From Chloroflexota bacterium (GTDB lineage: Bacteria > Chloroflexota > Anaerolineae > Anaerolineales > UBA4823): a stretch of DNA of 64,000 nucleotides. Of this stretch, positions 8,204-17,613 are shown piece after piece. The notes below the pieces were generated by a model, which ran no database searches, had not been told where the DNA came from, and saw only the letters and a list, made by a program, of their open reading frames with translations. How positions within the stretch are numbered: the first letter of the stretch is position 1; the number at the start of each line of letters is the position of its first letter. Position numbers and translations under genes: made by a program. The DNA lies in contig CP070764.1 of the NCBI GenBank assembly GCA_020349245.1, forward strand, positions 3,401,057-3,465,056, read 5' to 3'.

Positions 8204-8881
8204 TCAGGGGTCGCGGCGAACAATGCCCTCTCGCCAGGCATAGACCGCCGCCTGGGTTCGGTCTGCCAAGTGAAGTTTTCCAAGGATATTGCTGACGTGA
8301 CCTTTTACTGTTTTTTCACTGATCACCAGCTGCACGGCAATATCGGCATTCGAAGATCCAGCCGCGATGAGGCGCAGGACTTCCATCTCTCGATTGCTGA
8401 GCTCGGTGAATGGGTTAGCGACAAAATTGCGGGAATTCTGAACTTCTTTGATTAGGCGAGCCGCAACCCGCGGGTTGAGTACCGCTTCCCCTTTCGCCGC
8501 CTTGCGGATCACATCTGCAAGCTCATCGGGACCAATATCCTTCAGCACGTAGGACAACGCCCCGGCGCGGATGGCTGGAAATATGTGCTCGTCTTCATGG
8601 TACGAGGTCAGCACGACAACCTGGGTGCGCGGGGTTGTGTTTCTCACCTGGCGGGTAGCTGCCACACCATCGACCTCCCCCGGCATCACCAGATCCATCA
8701 AGATCACATCCGGAATTTGTTCCGCGGCGAGTTCAACTGCTTGCATTCCAGATTCAGCTTCCCCCACCACGACAAGATCTTCTTGCGAGTCCAGAAATGC
8801 CCGCACACCTTGTCGTACAACCTGATGATCATCCACGAGTAAAATGGTAATTTTATCTTCCATGATCAGCTCGCTCATCAA
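8204..8881 (-). CDS. NarL/LuxR-family response regulator of the ABC-exporter operon
   Basis: Last gene of a five-gene operon. Receiver domain with LLVDDHQVVRQG, phospho-acceptor D63 in VILMDLVMP, and LKDI near its end. The LuxR output domain is LSNREMEVLRLIAAGSSNAD through TVKGHVSNILGKLHLADRTQ. The start is uncertain: ATG at 8881 gives 225 residues, and an ATG at 8863 (MEDKITILL) gives 219 and fits the family better. Either overlaps the kinase stop at 8853. The receiver and output domains resemble those of the regulator at 2899, but the sequence differs enough that crosstalk cannot be judged. Confidence 0.92.
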   Translation of the reverse strand: MMSELIMEDKITILLVDDHQVVRQGVRAFLDSQEDLVVVGEAESGMQAVELAAEQIPDVILMDLVMPGEVDGVAATRQVRNTTPRTQVVVLTSYHEDEHIFPAIRAGALSYVLKDIGPDELADVIRKAAKGEAVLNPRVAARLIKEVQNSRNFVANPFTELSNREMEVLRLIAAGSSNADIAVQLVISEKTVKGHVSNILGKLHLADRTQAAVYAWREGIVRRDP

Positions 8882-10328
8882 GTGGGCATCGTACAGTTAG
8901 TACGGTTCCCTGCCCCGGTCCGCTTTCAATAACGAAATTGCCGCCAACACTTTCGACACGCTCACGCATGCTGCGTAATCCCATGCCTCTATCCTCCGCA
9001 GCGTGAAGATCAAAACCTATGCCATTATCGGAAATTTTGAGAAACACTTCTTCTTCGTCCCAGTCCAATTGGATTTCAACCCGTGATGCTTCGCTATGCC
9101 GGGAAGTATTGGATAACGCCTCTTGTGTAACCCGGAACAGCACTTGTTCTAAACTTGGGGGAAGGCTACCTTCCCCGGCAGCCGAGAATGAGACCTCGAT
9201 TTTGCTTTGGCGACTCCAACCAGAGAAATATTCTTCAAGGGCTGAAATCAAGCCTCTATCGGAAAGACTGATTGGACGTAACTCCTGGATCAGAGCAGCC
9301 AGTTCAGATTGTGCCTGGTGAGAAAGCTGTTCAGCTTCTGCCAAATGCATCCGAGCGGTATTTATATCCTGAGAGAGCATAGTCCGGGCTGCCCCGATCT
9401 GCATTGTTGCAGCGAATACCTGTTGCTTGACGCTGTCGTGCAGATCTCGCGCCAACCGGTTGCGTTCCTCCAAGGTTGCCAAGTCTTGCTTGGTCTGCAA
9501 CAATTGCTGAAGCTGTTCGGCCATGCGATTCAGCTGCTGAGCAAGCTGGCTGAGCTCATCTCGTGAGCGATCCTTTATAAAAGCAGAGAAATCTCCCTCG
9601 CTCCAGGAATTTGCCGCAGTAGATATCCTTTCCAATCGCCTTGTTAATCCACGAGCCGTGAAAATACCGAACACAGCTCCAACCAGCCCAGCTGCCAGGG
9701 CGAAGATAATTACACTTACCCCGAGTAAGGAAAGCATTTGGGTTAATGAACCTGGCGGAGGATACGTGATAACCATCAAGACAATCCCGGTCAATTTACC
9801 GCCCCCATCAAAAACTGGGACAGCGGTTTGTAGATAACCGCCAGAGACATTGGTGATTTTGTCAGGTGCTTTCTGACCACCCTGGGCCGCCACCAGAAGG
9901 TTAATTACCTCTTGGTTTCCCGTAATGCTCTGGAAATCATACGAAGCGGGCACCCCTGCCACCTGTTCCAGGGTCTCATCCAGAACGATCAGAACCGCGT
10001 TTTGATCAAGATCACCAAGATGGAAGGATATCCTTGGATTTTCAGGGGAGGTAAAGGTAATGCCCTCAGCAAATGCTGCTTCCATCCAAGCTGTCAGTGA
10101 ACCGACATCTGGTTGTGGTTGCTGAAGAAAACTTGCCACTTGAGGGACAATAAATCCGTCTATCGCCGAGACCAAAAAGGCAGGCATGAGATTGGAATAA
10201 ATGAGCAGGTAACTGGCCCCCCCAATGATGGCGATCTCAATCACCAACCACGTTGCGACGGTGACCAGCATATAATTGAGGGTGAGCTTCCATCGCAAGC
10301 TCTGGAATGGTTTCATCACGCGGTCCAT
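8853..10328 (-). CDS. NarX-type sensor histidine kinase (HAMP, HisKA_3)
   Basis: A 491-residue membrane kinase. A first span at about residues 20-45 and a second at about 200-225 enclose a roughly 150-residue extracytoplasmic sensor that I do not recognise. A HAMP domain (RGLTRRLERISTAANSW...) and a coiled coil follow. The phospho-acceptor is H297 in LARDLHDSVKQQ, and the HATPase has EALSNTSRHSEA and the G box DNGIGFD. It is encoded between a lipoprotein and its regulator in one operon with an ABC-2 exporter. The regulator-exporter pairing suggests it senses the compound that the exporter removes, or membrane damage. Confidence 0.92.
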   Translation of the reverse strand: MDRVMKPFQSLRWKLTLNYMLVTVATWLVIEIAIIGGASYLLIYSNLMPAFLVSAIDGFIVPQVASFLQQPQPDVGSLTAWMEAAFAEGITFTSPENPRISFHLGDLDQNAVLIVLDETLEQVAGVPASYDFQSITGNQEVINLLVAAQGGQKAPDKITNVSGGYLQTAVPVFDGGGKLTGIVLMVITYPPPGSLTQMLSLLGVSVIIFALAAGLVGAVFGIFTARGLTRRLERISTAANSWSEGDFSAFIKDRSRDELSQLAQQLNRMAEQLQQLLQTKQDLATLEERNRLARDLHDSVKQQVFAATMQIGAARTMLSQDINTARMHLAEAEQLSHQAQSELAALIQELRPISLSDRGLISALEEYFSGWSRQSKIEVSFSAAGEGSLPPSLEQVLFRVTQEALSNTSRHSEASRVEIQLDWDEEEVFLKISDNGIGFDLHAAEDRGMGLRSMRERVESVGGNFVIESGPGQGTVLTVRCPLDERADHGR

Positions 10329-10346
10329 GCTGGTTTTATTATATGT

Positions 10347-10760
10347 TTATTTTATATCCCAGGAAACATCGATATTACCGCTGAAACCATTCCCCTGGAC
10401 GATGATCACGTATTCCCCGGGAAAAAGAATGCTGATTTCAGCTCCCCCACTACCGCTCTCAGCAAGGACTTCCTGCCACATTACTTCACCCTCCGGGTCC
10501 TGCCATTCAATCAGCAAACTGCCTTGATCGAGAATCACCCTGTAGGAGAAGGGGATGGTCTGACCCTTCGTGGCTTGGACACTACCGCTCTCCACACCCG
10601 TAAAACTGCGGATATTATATGCTATGCGGCCTTCTTCATTACTACCGTACATCATTCTCACTTCCCCGATTTTGATTTTGCTCAGGTTGCAGCCACTTAA
10701 AAGGCCTGCCTGAAATATTGTGATTACCAAAATAATAATCAAGTTGCGCTTGGGGTCCAT
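10347..10760 (-). CDS. Small exported lipoprotein
   Basis: 137 residues with an N-terminal signal and a lipobox LLSGC (C24 becomes the lipidated N-terminus). The mature part is a single beta-rich domain, about residues 35-135, with VESGSVQATKGQTIPFSYRV and a GEYVIIVQGNGFSGNIDVSW ending. This resembles pre-peptidase-type or emp24/GOLD-like sandwich folds, but I cannot name the family. A good ribosome site (AGGAG) precedes the ATG. It sits between permease and kinase genes, 18 bases after the former, and may act as an accessory ligand-binding partner of either. Confidence 0.7.
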   Translation of the reverse strand: MDPKRNLIIILVITIFQAGLLSGCNLSKIKIGEVRMMYGSNEEGRIAYNIRSFTGVESGSVQATKGQTIPFSYRVILDQGSLLIEWQDPEGEVMWQEVLAESGSGGAEISILFPGEYVIIVQGNGFSGNIDVSWDIK

Positions 10761-10778
10761 ATTAAATCTCCTAAATAC

Positions 10779-11636
10779 CTAATCCGTAAAATCCTGTCTT
10801 TGAAAGATCCACAGGCTCAAACCTGCGAAGAAGAGAGTCCAGGCTCCAATGCCAATAGCAGCATTTAAAGGGCTGACGTATCCAATACCTGGAGACCCTC
10901 CCGCTGCTAAAGCCGCATTATTGAGGGACAGCAGGCTTTCTGCCAATGACCCCGGCAGGTAATAGCCGAGTTTCGCCCAACGCTCATCCAGCAACCCGAT
11001 AGTTTGCATGATTAATGGTTCCAGCAGCAACGTGTAAGCCAGGCCACCACTGATCGCTACAACAGCTGAGCGGCTGGCCACGGCCAGTAAGAAAGTCAAG
11101 GCACCGAATGGCAATAAGGTGAAGATCGTACGCAATACGCTGAAAAATAGGAGCTGAAGATCCAGCTTTCCAAGTTGAAGCGAGCCATTGATCTTCATAC
11201 TGGTGAGCGCTGTGACAAGGCTACCAACAAGGAGAACCACCAGAACAATCGTCACGGCTGAAATCAGGAAGGTGGTGAGTTTTGCAGTTGCCAGGAGGGG
11301 TCTGGAAACCCCACGAGCTAGACAAACATGCAATGCACGCCAGGTGTATTCTTGAGCCGTCACTGCGCCAACGAGAACAATCAGGAAAAGTGGCCCAAAG
11401 CCATCCCAACCGGCAAATCTCAAAACGTTCAACAAAGCCTCAGTCCAGGTAATCATCTCCAGCAACATCAAGCGCTCTTCCGATGGCATACCGATCCCAT
11501 CCCGAGCAGCACCGATGGTGATATACAGCGCGACCAAAATTCCCATCACAATTAAACCCAATAGAGCGATCTCCACCCAGAACAATCTTCGCTTTATTAT
11601 TTTCATGTTTTCATTTATCAAAACATTCCGAAACAT
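10779..11636 (-). CDS. ABC-2 type transporter permease
   Basis: A 285-residue integral membrane protein with six predicted spans, starting MFRNVLINENMKIIKRRLFW. The first long span is followed by a large loop, then VGAVTAQEYTWRALHVCLAR, the conserved element after the second span in ABC-2 permeases that tracks the E-Y-x-x-x-T motif. The ATG at 11636 is chosen because AAGGAG precedes it; an in-frame ATG at 11657 would place that ribosome site inside the gene. The start follows the ATPase stop by one base (TAACATG). Forms the membrane half of an exporter with the neighbouring ATPase. Confidence 0.88.
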   Translation of the reverse strand: MFRNVLINENMKIIKRRLFWVEIALLGLIVMGILVALYITIGAARDGIGMPSEERLMLLEMITWTEALLNVLRFAGWDGFGPLFLIVLVGAVTAQEYTWRALHVCLARGVSRPLLATAKLTTFLISAVTIVLVVLLVGSLVTALTSMKINGSLQLGKLDLQLLFFSVLRTIFTLLPFGALTFLLAVASRSAVVAISGGLAYTLLLEPLIMQTIGLLDERWAKLGYYLPGSLAESLLSLNNAALAAGGSPGIGYVSPLNAAIGIGAWTLFFAGLSLWIFQRQDFTD

Positions 11637-11637
11637 G

Positions 11638-12552
11638 TTAATTCTCCTTCGATTCACTTTCCGTCAGCTCCAGGAAGATACTCTCTAAATCCGAACCCCG
11701 AGATATGACCTCGCTCGGAATTAAACCATTGGAGGTCAGGTGGGCAATGACCTCCTGACTCGAAACCCCGGACACGAGTAGCGAAGCACCGTTGGTTCTT
11801 ATCGCGGTGATTCCGGGGAGTTCCCGGAGGCAATTTGCTGCCTTGTTTGTGGTTGGTATGCGAACCTGTACGCTGGTAGCTCTCCCATGAAGCTCTTTCA
11901 CCTTACCTTCGGCGACAACTCTACCTTGTTTGAGAACAGCCACTCGATCACAAACCTGCTCGACTTCATACAACAAATGGCTGCTGATGAAAATCGTCAC
12001 CCCCTGATCGGCGAGCACGATGATCAAGTTGCGGATGTCACGCATCCCCCCAGGGTCCATGCCGTTAGTGGGTTCATCCAGGATCAATAACTCTGGCTTA
12101 TTTAGGATGGCCATAGCCAATCCGAGGCGCTGTTTCATTCCTGTGGAAAATTCGCTTACCCGTCTCCTGGCTGCTTTTTCAAGACCAACGATATGAAGAA
12201 TTTCATTAATCCTTCCCTCTGGAAGCTCAGGGTATAAACGGGCGATCAACTCCAGGTTCTCCTTCGCTGATAAATATGGCACCAGGGAGGGCAGCCCAAC
12301 AAGGGCTCCAACTTTCTGCAAAATTCTTGTCTGGAATGGAGATACAGGTTCACCAAACAACTGGACATTCCCTTGGCTGGGATGAATCAACCCCAGGATC
12401 ATGCCAATCGTCGTTGTCTTTCCCGAACCGTTTGGACCCAAGAAGCCAAAGATTTCTCCTCTTGCGACTCTCAAATTGACGCCGTCCACGGCGTGCACTG
12501 AGCCGTAATACTTTCTCAAATCCTTTGTTTCGAGGATAGTGTTGATTTGCAT
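11638..12552 (-). CDS. ABC transporter ATP-binding protein (drug/antibiotic exporter type)
   Basis: 304 residues from the ATG at 12552, which has a strong AGGAGGTG ribosome site; longer readings upstream are unlikely. Walker A GPNGSGKTTT, the Q-loop region, signature FSTGMKQRLGLAMAIL, Walker B LLILDEPTNGMDP and switch SSHL are all present. The C-terminal 80 residues form the extra domain usual in CcmA/BcrA-like exporters. It heads the operon ATPase, permease, lipoprotein, kinase, regulator, an order like the LnrJK/LnrLMN linearmycin-resistance locus of Bacillus, where a LuxR-type system controls an exporter. Resistance is a plausible role; the substrate is unknown. Confidence 0.92.
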   Translation of the reverse strand: MQINTILETKDLRKYYGSVHAVDGVNLRVARGEIFGFLGPNGSGKTTTIGMILGLIHPSQGNVQLFGEPVSPFQTRILQKVGALVGLPSLVPYLSAKENLELIARLYPELPEGRINEILHIVGLEKAARRRVSEFSTGMKQRLGLAMAILNKPELLILDEPTNGMDPGGMRDIRNLIIVLADQGVTIFISSHLLYEVEQVCDRVAVLKQGRVVAEGKVKELHGRATSVQVRIPTTNKAANCLRELPGITAIRTNGASLLVSGVSSQEVIAHLTSNGLIPSEVISRGSDLESIFLELTESESKEN

Positions 12553-12561
12553 ATTTTCACC

Positions 12562-12586
12562 TCCTGAAATATATCTGCATTCAGGA
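12562..12586 (-). promoter_or_regulatory. Inverted repeat that overlaps the ribosome site of the exporter ATPase
   Basis: In the minus-strand transcript TCCTGAA and TTCAGGA are separated by 11 bases. The second arm runs straight into the ribosome site AGGAGGTG. A hairpin would hide half of that site, or the repeat may be an operator. The pairing is seen; the function is inferred. Confidence 0.35.
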
Positions 12587-13074
12587 TACCAATTCGAATC
12601 CGGGTTGTCATGCGTCTGGAGACCCGATTTCAGTGGGACTGGAGAGGGAAATTTTGGTCCAGCACATATCCCCCTTGGATTTAGCTGCTCAATGAATTTA
12701 TACATGCCCCAAAAAATGAAAACTCTTTAGATCGTCAGGTCAGATTTCGAGGGAGAGCAAACCAGGTCGCCCAGCAGAGTCAGTCCAACCATCAGCAAAT
12801 GGGGATTCTGATAGGCGATGAGTTTTAGGATCAAAGGGGAAGACAGCTTCGCAATTGAATAAACATACAATTCTCGATATACCGACCTAATATTTTGCCA
12901 GTTCCCGGAGGGGGCTAGCGGTAAAACGGAATACTTCCAAACAACCACCGGCTATCCATGCCTGTAATTGACCAGCAGGAAGTATTCCAGTAACGTAAAT
13001 AGGATTTGCTATAAATTGGCTAAGCCTTCTCCCCCCGGAGATCACAAGCCAAGTTTGCAATAGCTGGCAGCCAA
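12587..13074. other. Spacer upstream of the exporter operon
   Basis: About 490 bases without a recognisable gene. Two short minus-strand frames (12948-12727 and 13078-12887) have no start signal or family. It should hold the promoter of the exporter operon, but I could not pick a clear one. Confidence 0.4.
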
Positions 13075-14250
13075 TCAATCAGGGGAGACAAGCGGGTATA
13101 CGAATTTAATCCACTGATCATCCCCCAAGGCGAGAAGACTGTCAGGATTGTAGAAAAACCGCTCTCGAACGATCAGCCCATCCGGATCGATGTCAAATGA
13201 GCCCTTATTCTTCACGCCGAGTTCAAAGACTGTCAGACCATCAAGCGGAATAGACACCCGATCAATCATGGTTGTCCAACGATAATGGATACCGATAGCG
13301 ATGATAATTCCTTTATCAGGAAATTGTGAACTTGGTTGGTCAGGCCCATTCGTCTGGACAATCAGATCAACAATTTCGATAGTATTATTTTCCGCTGGGC
13401 CGAAGCGCTCTTGGGCCAGTTTGGCAATCGAGGCAGATCCCTGGACCTGGATGTTGCGCAAAGTATCCTCAAACACTGCATCATCCCTGTAAAGGGCGGC
13501 GATTTTTTGTGCATCTCCAGAGGTCCAAGCGCTAATATAACGATTAACGATGTTTTCGAGCTTAACTTGACCGTCTTGACCAGGCGCAAAAGCAGCATGT
13601 TGAAGTAATTCGAGGCTTGAGGGCGATACCCAAAGGTCCCAATTATCGATCAATCCGTTTTTGAAATGGAAGAGGTGGCTAAACTCTATCGGCGGAGGAT
13701 CTTCGAATTCCGAGAAAGCTTCCAAACCTGCAATATTATCTTCATCTACCTTAAACACTGCACTGTCAGCCGAGATGTACATCGCGCGTCTGTTCACTGT
13801 AATATCAGGGGAGCTGCCCAAAAATCCCTGAAGCCTCCAAACCAACATACTCTTATCAGCAATAAAATCACTGTTAGATGGATCGGAACTTGATACATCC
13901 TTCGCAAGTATGGTAAAACCGGGTAGCTGTTTTCCATATTCCCCAAAAAACGAATCGGCGAAGGCATTCGCATTGCTCTTCAGCTGGGCAATATCATCCT
14001 GTGATTGAACTGGCAAAGAAACATCAACGATAACCACTTCCACCGTTGTTGGCGTGGTGGTAAGAACTTGCTGAGTGGCAGTTGGTTCTTGGGTGCCAAT
14101 CACCGCCTGTTCCACAGTAGCCGCTTCTTCCCTCGCACCTCTGCACCCGCTGATAAATGTGCCCGTTACTGTGAAAAGAATTAACCCAACAACAAGAAGC
14201 ACCAAATTAATTCGAGAATCTTGACCAATCGTTTGCAGTCTGGTGTTCAC
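13075..14250 (-). CDS. Exported lipoprotein with SnoaL/NTF2-like domain
   Basis: 391 residues from a GTG at 14250 with GGAGGTG upstream. A hydrophobic segment (about 14-33) is followed by a lipobox FISGC (C36) and a Thr-rich linker. The second half, about residues 230-370, begins IVNRYISAWTSGDAQKIAALYRDDAVFEDT, the classic opening of a SnoaL-like/NTF2-like fold, and ends with a beta-sheet segment. Residues 85-225 may be a second, more diverged copy of the same fold. Such domains bind small hydrophobic ligands or work as enzymes, but no catalytic set can be assigned. The gene appears to stand alone. Confidence 0.75.
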   Translation of the reverse strand: MNTRLQTIGQDSRINLVLLVVGLILFTVTGTFISGCRGAREEAATVEQAVIGTQEPTATQQVLTTTPTTVEVVIVDVSLPVQSQDDIAQLKSNANAFADSFFGEYGKQLPGFTILAKDVSSSDPSNSDFIADKSMLVWRLQGFLGSSPDITVNRRAMYISADSAVFKVDEDNIAGLEAFSEFEDPPPIEFSHLFHFKNGLIDNWDLWVSPSSLELLQHAAFAPGQDGQVKLENIVNRYISAWTSGDAQKIAALYRDDAVFEDTLRNIQVQGSASIAKLAQERFGPAENNTIEIVDLIVQTNGPDQPSSQFPDKGIIIAIGIHYRWTTMIDRVSIPLDGLTVFELGVKNKGSFDIDPDGLIVRERFFYNPDSLLALGDDQWIKFVYPLVSPD

Positions 14251-15230
14251 GAATCACCTCCATAGCAATCCCGATTTTTCACTTCTCCTCGCCTTTTTTC
14301 GCGACAGCATCCTTGTGAGGCTTATCATTCTTTGTACCGGTTCTATATCCGTAGCTATTGAATACTTCGTTCTTTCAGCTTTCAACGAGTTTCTCGACTT
14401 AAGTCCCGGTCTTAACCACACCTTCGATCCACCCAGTACTTTGAGGGAGATCACAATCAACCCATTGCACCATCCCCAGTTTAAGTAATGGATTACCGCT
14501 GGTTGGTACCACTATCTTGATGAAATTTTCACATTCAGGCTTATATCGGGTGGACACCTCCTAAATTTTTGAAATGCTTATAATGCAATTACAAATCTCC
14601 TTGTGCATCATGATTTATTTCAAGACGCGCCCGAGTACCCTGGCAAGAACGACAGCCAGCTGCGGTGTGCGTATCCCATCCCAGGGAGCTTCCTGGATGA
14701 GTTCACTTTTTTTCTGTATTGAGTGCGTTTTATGAGAAGAAAGAGGTAACTTTCTGAGCTTTTTTTTACAAAGATTCAGCGTCACGAGAGGTGATACTGC
14801 CAGCTGCCAAGGAACGACCTGCTTGTTTAAAAAATGGACATTCTCAGACATTGTCGTTAACTCAGGAGCAGATTTCCGATCAGATCCTGATATATAAAAT
14901 CCAGTATCACCCGCAGGTGAAGTGAGAAATTCAGACGCTGTTTTGAGACGCGTAATACCTGGGTGCGAATAATTATTCTATTGGGTCAACTGTGAAACTG
15001 GAATGAAAGTGTGAAATCTTGACGAAATCCTTATTTTTTAATTATATCACTATTGATTTTTTGTTATGTTGTTGAAAACATGACTGGATTAGGATGGATG
15101 ATCCCGGATCATCCATCACCCAACCAATGTAGACCCATCCCATTTAAAGCAACCCAGGCAATGGACCTGTGCAAAATTCCAGAAATATTTTCCCGAGAAA
15201 AATATTATTGGGTCTTTAATCAACAAAAAC
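14251..15230. other. 1-kb spacer, no gene seen
   Basis: Several short overlapping frames exist on both strands, none with a ribosome site or a recognisable motif. The stretch from 15000 is AT-rich. The only structure is an inverted repeat, GATGGATGAT and its complement around a CCCGG loop (15093-15117), without a following T-run. It may hold decayed sequence. Confidence 0.45.
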
Positions 15231-15256
15231 AGCCACAAACCGCGCGGTTTGTGGCT
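15231..15256 (-). terminator. Intrinsic terminator of the YCII gene
   Basis: A 26-base perfect palindrome, 11 or more paired bases from AGCCACAAACC, is followed on the minus strand by GTTTTTGTTG. It lies 25 bases after the stop of the YCII gene. Confidence 0.85.
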
Positions 15257-15280
15257 GCGCTATCAAGAAATTCGCTGCTT

Positions 15281-15601
15281 TTACCCGACCTCGAAGGTCT
15301 CAAAGATAGAAACATCGGCACCCCCCTGCAGTACCGGGCAGCTCTGGGCCATATTTGCCGCCTCGTCCAATGAACCCGCCTCCAGAATTGTATATCCAGT
15401 TGCCATCGTGCCAGCAGGACCATCGCTGACAGCACCAGTGCTTGATACTGATTTTGCGGCTGGGGTAAAGGGATATCCGGGATCAACAACCGCGGCACCT
15501 AATTTGCCATACCAATCTTCCCAGGCTCTCATCACCTGGGCAGTCTCTTCTTCAGTTTCTGGCATCCCTCCGCCAACATAAAGTAACAAATACTTAGCCA
15601 T
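15281..15601 (-). CDS. YCII-related (DGPF-type) small protein
   Basis: 106 residues, starting MAKYLLLYVGGGMPETEEET with AAAGGAG upstream. The order of elements fits the YCII/DGPF alpha-beta barrel: the first strand KYLLLYV, helix AQVMRAWEDWYGKLG, the D-P-G-Y-P element, the SDGPAGTMATGYTILEA strand-turn, then the helix SLDEAANMAQSCP and a last strand. Many members are found near sigma factors; none is present here. The biochemical role of the family is unclear, and some members are weak dehalogenase/peroxidase-like enzymes. It is monocistronic with its own terminator. Confidence 0.82.
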   Translation of the reverse strand: MAKYLLLYVGGGMPETEEETAQVMRAWEDWYGKLGAAVVDPGYPFTPAAKSVSSTGAVSDGPAGTMATGYTILEAGSLDEAANMAQSCPVLQGGADVSIFETFEVG

Positions 15602-15768
15602 CTTTATTCTCCTTTAAAACGGTCTCTTTTCGGATAATCAATCTCCATTTTAACATATTATTACGACCCAAAATATCGAAATTAAGCTTGATCATCAAGC
15701 TGTGTAGCTATTAAAGTGGAAGGCATACTCTATCGGTGGAAAGAAAACCTGCAAGCGCTGGGAAGCGC

Positions 15769-17613
15769 TTATCTTTCATTGAGCAGCAGCTGGATCCCCT
15801 CACCCTCAGGAGCACCAAACTGCATCTCGTAGAGGCGGGCATAAAGACCACCAGGCGTTTCCAGCAATGATTGGTGGGTTCCTTGCTCCACCAAGCGCCC
15901 TTCATTGAGCACTAAAACCCAATCAGCGTTAATAATGGTGCTGAGCCGGTGAGCGATGACAAAGGAGGTGCGTCCCTCCATGAGATGCTCCAAAGCTTCT
16001 TGCACCAAGCTCTCACTCTCGCTATCTAGCGAGGAGGTAGCTTCATCCAAGATCAAGATACGCGGGTTCTTCAGGATAGCTCTGGCGATTGCCACCCGCT
16101 GGCGCTGACCACCACTCAATTTCACTCCCCGCTCACCAACTTCAGTCTCATAACCGTTCGGAAGATCGTTGATAATAAAATCATGTGCGTTAGCTGCCGC
16201 TGCAGCTTCGTATATTTCTTCCTGGGTGGCATCTAAATTACCGTAGCGGATATTCGCAAATACCGAATCAGAAAAGAGGATGGTCTCCTGGGGTACAATG
16301 CCGATTTGGTCACGCAAGCTTTTCAGATCGATATCACGAATATCATGTCCATCGACCATCACCCGGCCAGCAACCACATCCCAGAAGCGCGGGATCAGGC
16401 TGATCAGTGTCGATTTGCCTGCACCACTCGGCCCAACCAGGGCAACAACCTGACCAGGCTGGGCGTGAAACGAAACATCCCGCAGTATTGGAATATCCTT
16501 CGAGTAAGTGAAGCTTACATCTTCAAATCGAACTTCTCCGGTGAGGGAAGGTAGGACCGGTGCCCCCGGTTCGCTGACAATATCGGGGAGTTCATCCAGC
16601 AGATCAAACAACCTCTCCGTGGCACCAATGGCACCCTGGAAGCGAGCATATAAGCCTGCCAGCGAGGCGATCGGTGTGGCTACCATCATGGTATAGATCA
16701 GGTATGCCACCAGCTCACCAGCGGTTAATTGGCCTTGAATGACTTCATACGCACCAAACCACAGGGTGATGGTGATCGAAGCGAAAGCCATGAAGCCGAT
16801 TATAGGACCCAGAACCGCTCCGATCTTTGCCCTCCGCATAGCAGCGGCATAAGTCTCTCTCACCGCACGAGAAAAACGCTGAATTTCATACTGCTCCCTG
16901 GCAAAAGATTTGACGATACGCACTGCCGCTGCAGATTCTTCGACGACACTCGCGGATTTGGCCAATGCATCTTGCACCGCCTTGGATTCCTTCCTGATCT
17001 TGCGCCCCAACCAGACCATGGTGAGAGTGATAAAGGGTATCCCCAACAAAATGATCACCGTCAGCCGCCAATCCAACCAAAAAAGCAGGATTGCAGCTCC
17101 TATCAGGGTTAATCCCTGGCGGAGCAGGGCTACCAGGTCATCCGTGATCGCAGATTGTAGCAGGGAGGTATCATTTGTAATCCGGGAAACGATCTCCCCG
17201 GTACGATAATCCCCAAAAAACCGCAAGGAGAGGGAATGCAGGTGGCCGAAGACCTTAACCCGAATGTCAACGACCGCGTTCTCTCCAACAAAAGCCAGGG
17301 ATAGCTGGTGGATGAAGCTCGCAATCGATTGCAGGATGAATACAGCAAAGAGACCTATCGCCAGCTGGTTGAGTCTTTGGAGATCATTCTCGACGAAGAT
17401 CAAATCAACCAGGTTTCGGATCACCAAGGGCAGTATTAAACCCAGACCCACGCTGAAAATAAGCGCGATGATCGAGACCACCATCCACTTGGTATACGGT
17501 CGCACATACTGCAGCAATCGCCAATATGTATTAAATTCTTCTCGGGTGATTCGGATTTTTTCCCTGTCACTTTCTGATCTATCGACGGTTCGCGATCGGC
17601 GTCCTGCAAACAT
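15769..17613 (-). CDS. ABC exporter, fused membrane and ATPase domains (MsbA/BmrA-like)
   Basis: 614 residues from ATG 17613, which follows GAGGAA; a longer reading from 17742 has no ribosome site. The N-terminal domain (about 40-320) has six spans. The ATPase (about 350-600) carries Walker A GPSGAGKST, a Q-loop Q in IGIVPQETILF, signature LSGGQRQRVAIARAI, Walker B ILILDEATSSLDSESE and switch H in IAHRLSTI. Such half-transporters work as homodimers or pair with a second gene. No partner is present, so a homodimer is likely. It could export lipids or drugs. Confidence 0.93.
   Translation of the reverse strand: MFAGRRSRTVDRSESDREKIRITREEFNTYWRLLQYVRPYTKWMVVSIIALIFSVGLGLILPLVIRNLVDLIFVENDLQRLNQLAIGLFAVFILQSIASFIHQLSLAFVGENAVVDIRVKVFGHLHSLSLRFFGDYRTGEIVSRITNDTSLLQSAITDDLVALLRQGLTLIGAAILLFWLDWRLTVIILLGIPFITLTMVWLGRKIRKESKAVQDALAKSASVVEESAAAVRIVKSFAREQYEIQRFSRAVRETYAAAMRRAKIGAVLGPIIGFMAFASITITLWFGAYEVIQGQLTAGELVAYLIYTMMVATPIASLAGLYARFQGAIGATERLFDLLDELPDIVSEPGAPVLPSLTGEVRFEDVSFTYSKDIPILRDVSFHAQPGQVVALVGPSGAGKSTLISLIPRFWDVVAGRVMVDGHDIRDIDLKSLRDQIGIVPQETILFSDSVFANIRYGNLDATQEEIYEAAAAANAHDFIINDLPNGYETEVGERGVKLSGGQRQRVAIARAILKNPRILILDEATSSLDSESESLVQEALEHLMEGRTSFVIAHRLSTIINADWVLVLNEGRLVEQGTHQSLLETPGGLYARLYEMQFGAPEGEGIQLLLNER

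Noticed and set aside
12587-12610. AATTCGAATCC-like segment that recalls the T-arm of a tRNA
   Set aside because: No acceptor stem or anticodon arm can be folded around it; the same applies to a similar string near 26710.
14243-15373. Several 60-106-codon frames on both strands in the 1-kb spacer
   Set aside because: They overlap one another, lack ribosome sites and show no family motif.
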